Shown here: positions 1 through 9,556 of the stretch, piece by piece | How positions within the stretch are numbered: the first letter of the stretch is position 1 | Layout: every line of letters starts with the position of its first letter | Origin: Prostheceraeus crozeri | Lineage: Eukaryota > Platyhelminthes > Polycladida > Euryleptidae | Assembly: GCA_907163375.1 (NCBI GenBank) | Contig: CAJQUW010016138.1 | Location: forward strand, 248,001-312,000 | Direction of reading: 5' to 3' | DNA length: 64,000 nucleotides | The notes under the pieces: model-generated | The model's input: the letters and a program-made list of their open reading frames with translations, nothing else | Told to the model about the DNA's origin: nothing | Database searches by the model: none | Made by a program: the position numbers and the translations under genes

Positions 1-1593
1 ATCTGCGATAGAGTTCACCATCATACTTTTGTTGAAATTTTACAGCCTGTTCGAGGAATTGTAGGAATTGGTAAATACAATCCTCACCTTGCCAGACGTG
101 CATTTTATTTTTTCTATTTTGGAAATGGTCATGCCATTCTTCATAGCAGGATATGGCTGCTGGCTTGTGGATGATACCATCGATATAGCATTCTATGTCT
201 GCGTAAATGACACGCAGGGGACTTAATTCGTCACCATTATCCCTATGTGAAAATATTTTATCTTTGGGCATGCGTTACATTTGTAATTTACCTCGCTTGC
301 ACCATTCATAATGAGTTTCAAATTTATGTTTACTCCAAAAGGAGCGGATGCAGCGGTCGCATACAAAATGTTCACCACTTTTAGAGTGTCCCAAGTGTGT
401 ATACAAGCGAGAGATTTTGGGAATACCACAGTAGTGCCATTCCTCGCTATCATCTTGTTTTACTAATAAGAGGTTGAATACACGTTCATAACAAGTTGAA
501 CGTGAATTATAGCGGGCACCCTTCAACCCCTTCAAAAACAACCTTTAAAGTCTAGTACATCCTCCCACTGTCTATAGCTATATGTGCGATCTCGATGCGC
601 GTTGATATCATTATAGTGGAGAATGGATAGGACGGCATATTTGAAACACTGCGATTTACAATCGACACTGATGACAGCTTTCTTATTATACAACGTTTTT
701 GGTAGTTTAAATGTGCCTCAAGCTGCATGACTTTCTAATAGGGAAATTTTGAACATGCCTGAGTCCACACCATCAAAAATGAGAGCACTGTCGCGCTGAT
801 TGAACTTATCTACATTTGATTTTAAACATTGAATATGGAAATTTAGCCAAGACTCGCAGTCTACAACTTCGGTTGCGGAAGAGGAAGGAACATGAAACTG
901 TATTCTCTCCGTCACTTGACCCGTTTGAAAATCTATTTTAATATATTTTAGTTTGAGGTAGATGATCGCCTTCATTATAAAATTGTCTAAATTGTTGAAG
1001 AGCGCTTCGATAATGTTAGAATTTTGAAGGAGCCACTCAGGAAAATCTACTATTTGAGTATTGGACTCCATGCAGTAGTCGCGTACTAAATGACTATGGG
1101 AAACGTTAATGAGGGAGATTGTAGAGGTACCGTTGGTGTAGTGATCATTTGCATGCGTGTGTTGAAGTCTGTGCGAAGATCGCTGAAAGGAGCTATCGGA
1201 AGAAAGAGGGCACAAATCACAAGGAAAGGAGATGTCATCGTCAGAATCAACTTCACCTCCGGAGATTGATGCCGCTTTGCGTTGACACACACGTTGTTTG
1301 ATGTGTCGAAGGAGACTGTGCTTCCTTGTAAAAATATGTCCGCAGTCAGCACATTCCCACTCGTTGCCTTGTCGCGAGAGTCCTGAGCTAGAACTAACAT
1401 CACCTGAAAGAGAAATTATTCCATCATCTCTGTTAAAGTCTCAGTGTATTGTTACAACCTACCTTCACTCAACAGCTCTAAACTTTCCTCGAGAAGGGAG
1501 GGCTTTGGTGATGAAGTAGATGCCTGAAATTGAGGAAGATGCTATTAGCCACACGTTTGAGGGAGATGAGAGAGGAAATCTTCAACTTACCAT
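1..1593 (-). pseudogene. protein-primed type B DNA polymerase, N-terminal part (copy L)
   Basis: This would replicate the element by protein-primed synthesis. Two short introns split the start: ATG at 1591-1593, intron 1524-1590, a 61-nt exon 1463-1523, intron 1404-1462, then exon 3 from 1403. Exon 3 begins with a C2H2 zinc finger (CADCGHIFTRKHSLLRHIKQ) and a second CxxC motif follows. A further CxxC...HxxxC motif lies near 290-370, and the ExoI motif (YADIECYID) near 170-215. The sequence then leaves the window before the polymerase domain. Stops and frame changes between about 270 and 760 show it is a pseudogene. Copy R at 61008-64000 is clearly homologous along the whole length and shares both introns. 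Confidence 0.8.
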
Positions 1594-1784
1594 TTCAAGG
1601 AAATTATGTTTAAGGTTGATTCTTGAACAAGATAGAGACTTCACTCAAATAATACGTCTCAAAGTTAGAATTTACTAGAGAGCAGTTCACTTGTACGCCT
1701 CAAATATAGAATTCTCTAGAGAACAGTTCACTTACACGTCTCAAAGACAGAGTGAAATTACCCGAATGTCACTTTGCATATATA

Positions 1785-1845
1785 CTTTCATATTCATCAT
1801 TCATTGGCTGTTCATTCTGATTGGTTGCTTGTTTATACTTAAGAA
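1785..1845. promoter_or_regulatory. bidirectional promoter between PolB and gene D (copy L)
   Basis: Two ATTGG boxes (CCAAT on minus) start at 1803 and 1820, 17 bp apart. A TATA-like AGTATATATGC on minus at about 1785-1795 faces PolB, and TTTATACTTAAG at about 1831-1842 faces gene D. The same two CCAAT boxes, with the same 17-bp spacing and flanking TATA motifs, occur at 60762-60840 in copy R. Confidence 0.6.
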
Positions 1846-1881
1846 TTAGAAAACATTTCAAAGTTATTATTCACAGTCAAC

Positions 1882-2337
1882 ATGACAAGCCCTCTGACAA
1901 CACCAAACACTACATTGGAATTCTCTTCTCCATCCTCATCGCCAAAGGCGCTCGTTGCACCAAACGCTCCAACGAAGGGGAAGGTGGAGAAGGTGTACCA
2001 ACTCGACAACATTAGAAAGTTGACATTACCAGCGGACGACGAAGAGGAGAGTGTATGTGAGAAGGAGTGTCCCGACTTAACAGGCGTGAGGTGGAAGCAT
2101 CTGCAGTACGATACTGATGATGTGATGAAGCTCACCAGCACCAAATTCCTACATCAATTATGGGAATGGTACACCCCTAACTGCCAGCCACGAACTATGG
2201 CGGAGTGGGAGTACATCGACAAAGTGAGGCTCGCGGTAGAAGAACGATTGAAGCAAGTGAACTGTTTTTGTGATCTGTGTGAAGTCAGACTCTGGGACGA
2301 TATTGACGATGAAGACCTTTTGAAATACATGCCATAA
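1882..2337 (+). CDS. gene D, acidic protein of unknown function (copy L)
   Basis: This is an open 151-codon frame transcribed away from PolB across the shared promoter. The N-terminal 40 residues are rich in Ser, Thr and Pro, followed by a Lys/Val-rich patch (PTKGKVEKVYQLDNI), an acidic stretch near residues 50-60, and a Cys-containing C-terminus with CFCDLC followed by an acidic run. I do not recognise a family. The N-terminal end of a homologue lies at 60600-60722 on minus in copy R, with a matching Ser/Pro-rich start and a similar KxAKVEK patch, which supports this start and this frame. Unlike its neighbours, this ORF is unbroken. The CxxC could bind metal, but that is only a guess. Confidence 0.6.
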   Translation: MTSPLTTPNTTLEFSSPSSSPKALVAPNAPTKGKVEKVYQLDNIRKLTLPADDEEESVCEKECPDLTGVRWKHLQYDTDDVMKLTSTKFLHQLWEWYTPNCQPRTMAEWEYIDKVRLAVEERLKQVNCFCDLCEVRLWDDIDDEDLLKYMP

Positions 2338-2926
2338 TACATTTTTATTTCGTATTGTCTTTGCTTTCATACTGACTTACTTGACTGGGGCTTCAGTGGA
2401 TGATTTAACCATGTATACTTTTTCATTTGAAAATAGTAGCACACTTAGTTTAACTTGCAAATCTTATAACATTTCATATGAGCGATGATGGTGGCTGAAA
2501 TAGTGTTAAATAAAATTAAGATAGCTTACATGATTCTTGGATAGCAATCCACTGCGATCCATGTGTAAAGAGCTTGTTAGACTACGGAAGAGAGAAGTGT
2601 GTTATGTTGCGTGTGGCGCGTGAGTGTCCTCCCATTTCATTCCATTCATCAATTCGTCTCATTGATAGAGACAGGTAGAACTCATGGTTCTCATAACGCA
2701 TGCAATGGAAAGTTTATAAGGCAACCTTCGACAGTTGGCTAAATGTCACACGGGCGTGAATGCATACTACGTTGAGACAGAGGCAATCACTTGCAAATAT
2801 GACGCAGAGAGGTTTAACAAGATTGACCATTGCCGAATGTCCCTTGCGGTATACATAGGTACGGGTTTCACCGCCGCCCTTTACAGGAGCGCACGTAGAA
2901 AGGAAGTTATAAACCAAACTTCATTT
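2338..2926. other. spacer with candidate terminal exon of gene C
   Basis: This is mostly non-coding. On minus, 2767-2880 holds a short open stretch (AAVK...ARD...SASY) that resembles a stretch behind a 3' splice site at 57529-57681 in copy R. Both end in a stop. Nothing else is recognisable here. Confidence 0.3.
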
Positions 2927-3070
2927 GCAACGTTCAAGTTGACTGATAGCAGATTCAACTTAATGATAGTATTTGCCAGTCTGAAGACTGCCCAGGGCAA
3001 ACCGCGAGGAGGTTCTATCAAATTTTGCCCTATGGTGGCCCTTATTGGGGCCGTTGGTTCGTTCTCGGGA
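2927..3070 (-). repeat. C-terminal tail module, copy 1 (behind gene C, L)
   Basis: This 144-bp stretch is about 94% identical (9 differences counted) to 3424-3567 in the same orientation. Read on minus it encodes PENEPTA, IRAT, PPRGLPWAVFRLANTIIK and LLSVNLNV in one frame. It is in the gene C frame, but two adjacent TGA codons separate it from the gene C ORF. Confidence 0.7.
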
Positions 3071-3096
3071 CCGGTGGCTCCTTCTCGTGACCGTCA

Positions 3097-3369
3097 TCAG
3101 CCATCATACTTCAGGCCGATTCTGCTGAGAGAGTCTTGGACTCTCTCCATGGTAGCAGCATCGACCTCTACTGATACCGACTGAGTAGTTGGGGGTGGTA
3201 TGTAGTCCCACTCAATCGTATCATCATCGCTAAACTGCGATGCACCTATCTGTGCCAGATTGTTATAAATCTTTTTTCGCTCGTCAGCTTGCTGAAACTC
3301 GCGAAATAAATTTCTCGGCTTTAACCGAGGCTGGTCAGGAGAGCTGACTTGAGTGTTCGGCGTCTGCAT
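3097..3369 (-). CDS. gene C, small protein of unknown function (copy L)
   Basis: This 90-codon ORF starts 33 bp downstream of a TATA box (TATATAAA on minus at 3402-3409), so the untranslated leader must be very short. The N-terminus contains SSPDQPRLKPRNLF, followed by a helix-forming charged region with a YNNLAQIG motif and an acidic patch. The homologue at 57048 in copy R has SSPDKPWLKPRNLF and FNNLARIG, plus a TATA box at a similar distance. The ORF ends in two TGA codons, and the tail module follows in the same frame. The frame may once have continued, or the module may be a separate exon. The function is not recognised. Confidence 0.6.
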   Translation of the reverse strand: MQTPNTQVSSPDQPRLKPRNLFREFQQADERKKIYNNLAQIGASQFSDDDTIEWDYIPPPTTQSVSVEVDAATMERVQDSLSRIGLKYDG

Positions 3370-3401
3370 GATTGAAATGAAATGAAATGAGAGGTAGTGG
3401 T

Positions 3402-3409
3402 TTATATAC
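3402..3409 (-). promoter_or_regulatory. TATA box of gene C (copy L)
   Basis: TATATAAA on minus lies immediately after the gene B stop codon and 33 bp before the gene C ATG. The matching box in copy R is at 57003-57010. Confidence 0.55.
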
Positions 3410-3423
3410 CCCTCTAACGCGAC

Positions 3424-3567
3424 GCAACGTTCAAGTTGACTGATAGCAGATTCAACTTAATGATAGTATTTGCCAGTCTGAAGACTGCCCAGGGCAAACC
3501 GCGTGGAGGTTCTATCATGTCTTGCCCCTTGGTGGCCCTTATCAGAGCCGTTGGTTCGTTCTCGGGA
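3424..3567 (-). repeat. C-terminal tail module, copy 2 (last exon of gene B, L)
   Basis: This is a direct repeat of 2927-3070. On minus it reads PENEPTALIRATKGQDMIE, PPRGLPWAVFRLANTIIK and LLSVNLNVASR and then stops. It is preceded by a 3' splice site. It lies directly before the gene C TATA box. Confidence 0.7.
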
Positions 3568-4842
3568 GTGGTGAAGGCAGGGAAAAGATCTGCAATGAAA
3601 ATGATATGTATTAGAATAGGATATATTATCTTATTTGCTTTTCACTTACCAAGTTAGCCATCCTTGGGTAGTCTCGCGGGCTTCCTCACTGAAAATTTAT
3701 GTAGATGCCCGCGCATACAGAGAGTGGCGTAGAGGCATTTTTTATTGGGATGGCCATTATAGCAGATGATCGACTCATCCAAACTTTGGTTCACGAGGAC
3801 TCGACCGTCCAGATGGTCATCCCCAATAGGGATGTGAAATTCAAACATTCTGTCTTCATTCAAGCGATTCCATTCATTCCTCATGCGCTCCAACTTCGCA
3901 AACGACTCTCTCTCTCTCATCACCCTGCCTACTCACACTCCTCTCCAACTCGGCATTCCTCGCTCTCAATACAGTCATCTCCTTCATCAACTCCTCATAC
4001 TTCGACTCTGCCTCTCTCATTCTCCTCTCTGCAGCACTCGTCCTCTTCTCTCGCTCATCATTCTCGTCTTCTTACACTCGCACATTCTCCTTCAACTCTT
4101 TCACAATACGCCTCATACGGATATTCTCATCCGCCACCTCCTTACATTTCACCTCCTTCATTTTCAGCTCACTCAACTCGACCAACGTTCTCTCATTCAC
4201 CTTCTTCAAACTTTCATATCGATCAACCAACAAAGCATGTGCCGCTTGCTGCGACACATGCTTTTTCTCCATATCCTCATCCACCGCGCCGACTGCTTAC
4301 GTAACCCACCACTCTTCACTATTGGGGAAGATGAGCTCTGCGGGGGGTCGGTAATAACAATATTCGATACCTCCGAGGAAGAAGAGCTCAACTTCCTCAC
4401 ACGCTTCCTCACTCGCTCCCTATCCAAATCCACATCATCCTCATCATCACTCTCAAACACTCTCTTCCGCCACTTCTCAGCCCTCAAACTGGCCACACCA
4501 TTCTCTACCTCATTCTCCACAGCATTCCCACTAGCATTCTCAACAACATTCTTGGCCTCTTTTTCTTTCCCCAACATTCGCTCCTTCTCAGCATTCATCA
4601 ACTCCACAAATCTCAAATCGGTCACCAACCCCTCCTCTACACTCACCATGCCTCAGATAGAACTCGGCCTCCTGCCCAACAACCAACAACACCCTGCACT
4701 TCACACAGGCAACCTTACTCAGGATAACCATGTGGTCGGTCCCTGCCTTCTTTATGTGGTCCTTGAGACCGTCTCGGCGGTTGATCCGACCGCACACACA
4801 CATTTTGATGTGAAATTTTTTGTTTTTATCGTTATTGACCAT
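3424..4842 (-). pseudogene. gene B, zinc-binding/coiled-coil protein (copy L)
   Basis: The ATG at 4842 opens a frame with a compact Cys/His motif (CVCGRINRRDGLKDHIKK), followed by another CxxC. The rest is spread over three frames (about 4206-4649, 4072-4284, 3654-3923). It contains a Glu/Lys-rich region, an acidic plus Ser-rich linker, a heptad-like helix and a C-terminal domain with several Cys. A splice donor (TTGGTAAGTG on minus, about 3645) and an acceptor (TTTCATTGCAG, about 3595) lead to the last exon, which is tail module copy 2. Copy R (55699-56960) has the same layout, including CSCGRIARGSELKKHIKK and the late intron. The frameshifts mark it as broken. A scaffold or structural role is only a guess from the coiled coil. 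Confidence 0.55.
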
Positions 4843-4870
4843 TTTTGCTGTTACTGAGATTTCTCGTTAA

Positions 4871-5793
4871 CTGTAAGATAATGAAATTAGTATAAGTTTT
4901 GAATCATGTAGTATACAGCCTAAAGCATAACACTTAGTGAGGAATGATAGATTTGAGTATAGTGAGTGGCACTCGATCCCGTCGACAGCCCGAAGGCCTT
5001 GTACTGATCACTAGGGAAGTGAAAGATCCTCCCCGATACCCGCTATTTACAGCTGAAGACATCATTGTCACTGCCCCGAAGTGGTAACAGCAACGCCGAG
5101 CCAAAGGTAGTGATCAGTAGCTGGGATCTAACCCCTCAAAGCTGCCTTAGCTTTAGTTAAATTTCAAATCTGATAGCAGATTTGAATGTAGTATACGGCC
5201 TAAAACATAATGTCATCATTCAACACTTATTCAACATTCAACATTCAACTTAGTCAACATTCAACATAATGTCAACACTTAGTGAGGAATGATAGATTTG
5301 AGTGTAGTGAGTGGCACTCGATCCCGTCGACAGCTCGAAGGCCTTGTACTGATCACTAGGGAAGTGAGAGATCTTCCCCGATACCCGCTATTTACAGCTG
5401 AAGACATCATTGCCACTGCCCCGAAGTGGTAACAGCAACGCCGAGTCAAAGGTAGTGATCAGTAGCTGGGATCTAACCCCTCAAAGCTGCCTTAGACTTA
5501 GTTAAATTTCAAATCTGATAGCAGATTTGAACTCAGCATACTTGAAAACCTTAGACTACATGTTAAAACTTTGAAAAAACTGACAATTAAGAATTTTAAA
5601 AAAATTCCGCATTTTACTACTCATACTACTTTTAAAAATTTTTATCAGTAGTAAAGACATAATCAAACTCTATCACACAAACTTTGAAGTAAGAAGATAG
5701 CTTGCCTACTTCAAAAGATAGAGTCCTTTGAAACACCCGATATCGGGAGCTCATAGCGACGACCGTCGCTTACGATGAAGTGATCAGACTTAC
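4871..5793 (-). other. 5'UTR intron of gene B (copy L)
   Basis: On minus the donor is CAACGTAAGTC (about 5793) and the acceptor is ATTATCTTACAG, ending at 4871 and about 30 nt before the gene B ATG. A 623-nt intron occupies the equivalent place in copy R (55066-55688). The intron carries the 4907-5531 duplication. Confidence 0.55.
4907..5531. repeat. tandem duplication of about 280 bp inside the gene B intron
   Basis: Units 4907-5186 and 5187-5531 both start TGTAGTATAC, share GTGGCACTCGATCCCGTCGA and GGGATCTAACCCCTC, and end GATAGCAGATTTGAA. The second unit carries an extra stretch of about 65 bp of CAACATT-type simple repeat. Confidence 0.75.
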
Positions 5794-5804
5794 GTTGTCG
5801 GGGG

Positions 5805-5813
5805 TTTATATAT
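5805..5813 (-). promoter_or_regulatory. TATA box of gene B (copy L)
   Basis: GCATATATAAACCC on minus lies about 15 bp upstream of the gene B leader splice donor. Copy R has GGATATATAAGT at 55009-55020 before its own donor. Confidence 0.5.
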
Positions 5814-6259
5814 GCACAGAAGAAAACTTAAAATGGCTCTATCTCCGAAAGTATTCATCGTAGCGACATGCGGTTTGTTGCAAACGATTCGTCTCATCAT
5901 TTTCTATCATATGACACCTAAAGCATTCTCATGTGAGCACGGGAAGTGGGTGGGTCAGCACATGGCCATGTAACATGCCACAAGTGAAAAAATTCCTAAG
6001 TGTGGGAGCTCCAGTGTGGTGAAAATTTTGAAAAATTTTAAACTTCCGAATTTCAATCTGGGACCCTTACCAAAACTTTTTTTATCACTTTTCACTGACT
6101 CCCCCTCCCCCCTACCGTTCGGAGAAATTTGATGAAAAATGTTTTGGTAAAGGTCCCAGGTCGAAATGCGACACTTGAGAAACTTTAGAAAAATTTTCAA
6201 AATTTTGTCCATACAACGTCACTTAGGATTTTTTCGTCAAATCTGAGGTCTGACCTAAA

Positions 6260-6696
6260 ATCTTGTAACAGCTCTAACTTTTGAACGGCTGATCGGATTG
6301 ACTCGCAACAAAAATGTCATTGAGCAGTTTTTTCTCCTCTTTCAAATGAGTATCTATAATACAAAATTCATCCACTAGAACCAAAATTAGAAGATCGCTG
6401 CCGAGGGGGGGGGGGGTCGGTGAAATTTGATGAAACAAACTTTGGTCAGGGTCCCAGGTCGAAATTCGACACTTTGGAAAATTTTTTTCCCATACAAAGT
6501 CACTCTGACACTTAGGATTTTTTCAGGGGAGGTCCGAAGTGAAATCTTGTAACAGCTCTAACTTTTGAACGGCTGATCGGATTGACTCGCAACAAAAATG
6601 TCATTGATCAGTTTTTTCTCCTCTTTCAAATGAGTATCTATAAGACAAAATCCATCCACTAGAACCAAAATTAGAAGATCGCTGCCGAGGGGGGGT
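6260..6696. repeat. subterminal tandem repeats of copy L
   Basis: Two units of about 155 bp (6260-6416 and 6544-6696) start TCTTGTAACAGCTCTAAC and end GAAGATCGCTGCCGAG followed by a long G run. The AGAACCAAA...GCTGCCGAGGGGGG block also ends the repeats of copy R (54361-54436 and 54659-54745, inverted). This places them as conserved sequences of the element end. Between the units lie inverted stretches such as CTGGGACCCTTACC and GGTAAAGGTCCCAG (about 6057-6160). Confidence 0.65.
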
Positions 6697-6958
6697 GGAA
6701 AAATTTTGTTAACCCAACTTTTGACGAGAAACGCGATGGGAGCGGTCTCGCACCGAAATTCCACCCTTCCAACCTGGCCGGCACACCACGCCAACCTGGA
6801 GAGCGCACCACGAACAACCCCTGGCAACGCTGTCGTTCCAGGGGGGGAGTCGGACTCGAAGCAACCAGGTGGCGGACTAGGGCCGACGCCCTAGTCTGAC
6901 AGGAGGGGGGAGGTCGGTCGACGGCGGCCATCTTGCGCGGTCCAGTGGTGTAGATTTA

Positions 6959-6967
6959 CTTACTACT
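6959..6967 (-). repeat. terminus of Polinton-like copy L
   Basis: AGTAGTAAG on minus, followed inward by GC-rich sequence. It matches the terminus at 53969 (AGTAGTAAG) and the central element start at 14240 (AGTAGTATG). The other end and the target duplication are outside the window. Confidence 0.5.
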
Positions 6968-7092
6968 GAGTTACTTTTCTTTTCCTGTCTTATATTGTAA
7001 TATTATGTCTGTTCTTTGATACCTTGAAGTGAAAAGAACATTTTGCGATAACTAATGTATATATTTTGAAAATGTTTTAAGTCAATAGGCAA

Positions 7093-7660
7093 TCAGAATC
7101 GAGTGATGCCTCCACGAGCTGCGATCACTGCTGAGATGCGATCATTCATGCTCTTTATCAATGAGTCAACAATGGATTGTGGCATCAATTGCTGTGTTGC
7201 CAGGAGCCAATGTTTCATCTCTTTTATTGTTTTTACGGGAGTGGAACGTCAATTGATTTTCCCACCGACGAAATCCCAAACATGCTCTATGGGATTCAAC
7301 TCAGGGCTGCCGGAAGGCCAGGGCAGTGATCGTATTGCACGTTGTTTCTTGAAGAATTTTACTGCACTCGCTGTGTAAGCTGGTGCACTATCATCCTAAA
7401 AGATGAAATTACGCAAACGTCGATGTACAGTCCACATTGAAGCCTTTTGGCTCCACAGGCACACAAGCTCTCTTGCAGACGATAACCTGCGAATTGCAGC
7501 CAGTCTGATTAGACGTCGGTTGCTTCGAGATGTCGTGATTATTTTCCGTCCTGATCGAATACCATTTTTACATTTCGTAATACCAAATTCTCTTTGCCAA
7601 CGCCAGAGAGCCTGTCTTGGCGCACACTTCTTCGGTTTTCAAGCTGTTTTTCACTTTTAA
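7093..7660 (-). pseudogene. Tc1-like transposase remnant, internally deleted
   Basis: A cut-and-paste transposase reads on minus. The N-terminal piece (about 7400-7620) is a helix-turn-helix region, with RQALWRWQREFGITK followed by IRSGRKIITTSRSNRRLIR. The C-terminal piece (about 7093-7395) holds DDSAPAYTASAVKFF, the DDE signature SPELNPIEHVWDF, and a typical ending SMNDRISAVIAARGGITRF. The two pieces abut, so the middle with the first catalytic Asp is missing. There is an in-frame TGA just after the SPELNPIEHV block. I could not find convincing terminal inverted repeats. Confidence 0.75.
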
Positions 7661-7799
7661 CCAACTGCACATCCCCTAAGAAAATCACTGTCTTTAGTCT
7701 GTCGATTCACCATGACCCTAAACTCTTATCATTGATAAACGAACAAGCAATAATTAGCGATAACTATGGTACTATATTTATACACTATAGATGACTAGC

Positions 7800-8310
7800 T
7801 AAGGCTCACTATCTATGTACACAGCATATGCATATGCATTAGATTGTTATGAGATGAATTTGAATGAAAATCATGCCTATGTTACCAACTTCTTAACAAA
7901 TGAATGGGGCAATGTAACATAAACAATGATTATGTATCCAATAACGCACATAATTGTCCTGCGATTGAGTCCAAATACTTTTCTGAAAGTATTTTCTCTT
8001 GTCTATGCACTGATCTGTGTTTCATTTTTCTAACCTATGATTTTGATGCCAAAACTTTCAATTAAAGAAAAGTAATTGTGTTTGACAATCTTTTATGTGG
8101 TAGACAACCTTTCAAAGATGCAGCTAATAATCACAGTGAATCCCCAAGAGGAGATCAATACCTTTCAGATGATGTGTGATACTTTTGTAATCAAATGAAC
8201 TGAGTGGCTGCAGACACTGACATATTTCAACAGTTGTAGTGATGTAACATTAATTTTTCTAAAGAGTGTATTCAATACCAGCAAAATTCAAACTGCCACG
8301 TACATAGAAG
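7800..8310. other. no recognisable feature
   Basis: AT-rich sequence with no coding homology, repeat or RNA I can support. Confidence 0.5.
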
Positions 8311-8322
8311 TGGATAATAGTA
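8311..8322. repeat. target-site duplication, left (PLE 1)
   Basis: TGGATAATAGTA here and again at 10721-10732 flank the palindromic PLE. Confidence 0.7.
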
Positions 8323-8518
8323 TCTAATTCAAAAGCCACAATAAGTAATGAAAGTTTATTCCCGAGCTTTCGACCAACGTACAGTGGACATAATCATGGG
8401 CAGTGAAAGAAAATCAGAATTACATTTATATAGGAAACCGGAAACTTGACAATCACTCAAAAGAAGGAAAATTGATAAGAGGGACGACAGGTGAGGGGAT
8501 AACAAGAGTCGGTAAACA

Positions 8519-9448
8519 TCAAGGCGGGAAACTGATGCCATTAGACACGAGGCTGGCTACATGGGGGTTCAAAGTTATGACACCTTGGTTCAAATTTACA
8601 GTGTTGGATTTCCACGTCTTAATTAGTGATGATTCAATCACTTTGCGAGAATGCACATCTGGACATTTATAGATAAGTCTACTATTATCAAAATTAAAAG
8701 AATGATTATTATCAAAAGAATGGACAAACATGGCATTGTTAAAATTCCTATTGCGAAAATCAAGTTTGTGTTCCTTAATTCTAGTATCTAAACAACGACC
8801 TGTTTCACCTATATAGAATTTATCACAATCGTTACAATTAATCTTATAAATACCCGCGGAAACATTCTGCCTGGGGGCATTAGAAACAACAAAAGACTTA
8901 ATCTTATTGGGGTATGAAAAAGCGAGATTACAATCCAGCGATTTACGTAACCTAGAATGCACTTGAGTATCTAGAGATGGGACAAACGGAACACTAAAAT
9001 AAAAATTCTTTTTCTCAACCTCAACATGAGGTCGAGTTTTATAAAAAGAACATTTGGCTTTATATTGAGCTTTATACAGAATAGATGGGGGATAAGCCAA
9101 TTGGGACAACGATCTAAAAATGCGATCAAATTCATCACTAAGGTACTCATGGCTACAAATTCTGAGGGCACGTAAAAATAACCCTTGGGCAACACTAATT
9201 TTGACAGATAGGGGATGAAAGGAAAAAAAGTGGAGGTAGGAATCAGTATGGGTGGGTTTACGATAAACTTTAAAGGACAACCGGTTGGAGCTACGCAAAA
9301 TAAGAACATCTAAAAACGGAATGCATGAATTAGTTTCCCATTCATGTGTGAAAGAAAGGGATGGATATAGGGAATTCATGAAAAAGAGAAAAGCATCAAC
9401 ATTGAAATTATCAGGAACCAAAGCTAAAATATCATCCACATAGCGCAC
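8519..9448 (-). CDS. PLE reverse transcriptase C-terminus plus GIY-YIG endonuclease (minus arm)
   Basis: This 5'-truncated ORF starts just before the RT catalytic motif YVDDILALV. Next come the thumb-region motifs IPFLDVLILR and YRKPTHTDSYLH. The C-terminal endonuclease carries GIYKINCNDCDKFYIGETGR and a downstream IKEHK, matching the GIY-YIG fold used by EN-plus Penelope elements, with the Cys pair typical of PLE endonucleases. The fingers/palm part with the first catalytic Asp is missing, so it cannot be a complete RT. The ORF is intact to its stop and identical to the plus-arm copy at 9557-10486. Confidence 0.9.
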   Translation of the reverse strand: MRYVDDILALVPDNFNVDAFLFFMNSLYPSLSFTHEWETNSCIPFLDVLILRSSNRLSFKVYRKPTHTDSYLHFFSFHPLSVKISVAQGLFLRALRICSHEYLSDEFDRIFRSLSQLAYPPSILYKAQYKAKCSFYKTRPHVEVEKKNFYFSVPFVPSLDTQVHSRLRKSLDCNLAFSYPNKIKSFVVSNAPRQNVSAGIYKINCNDCDKFYIGETGRCLDTRIKEHKLDFRNRNFNNAMFVHSFDNNHSFNFDNSRLIYKCPDVHSRKVIESSLIKTWKSNTVNLNQGVITLNPHVASLVSNGISFPP

Positions 9449-9495
9449 GAAAAAGGAGGGACTGGGACCATTGAAAGATGGAAGAAGTTCATCTT

Positions 9496-9509
9496 CTATA
9501 TGCTCTAAA
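9496..9509. repeat. 14-bp palindrome centre of PLE 1
   Basis: CTATATGCTCTAAA is the only unpaired sequence between the 1175-bp arms. Confidence 0.85.
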
Positions 9510-9556
9510 AAGATGAACTTCTTCCATCTTTCAATGGTCCCAGTCCCTCCTTTTTC

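Larger units (their letters stand above)
1..6967 (-). mobile_element. Polinton-like element copy L, partial
   Basis: This element runs off the left edge. Its visible terminus, read inward from 6967 on the minus strand, begins AGTAGTAAG and continues into GC-rich DNA. The order from the terminus is subterminal repeats, TATA plus 5'UTR intron, gene B, gene C, divergent gene D, shared promoter, PolB. Copy R at 53969-64000 has the same terminus, gene order, splice sites and TATA boxes in the opposite orientation, so they are two copies of one family. The PolB type and the AG-starting terminus are known Polinton features. Assigning this family to Polintons is an inference, because no integrase, ATPase or capsid gene lies in the visible part. 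Coding frames are broken in several places. Confidence 0.6.

Noticed and set aside
3705-4857. Long plus-strand Ser/Leu/Pro-rich ORFs over gene B of copy L
   Set aside because: They are antisense shadows of the Glu/Lys-rich coiled-coil frames on minus; low-complexity composition follows from the complement.
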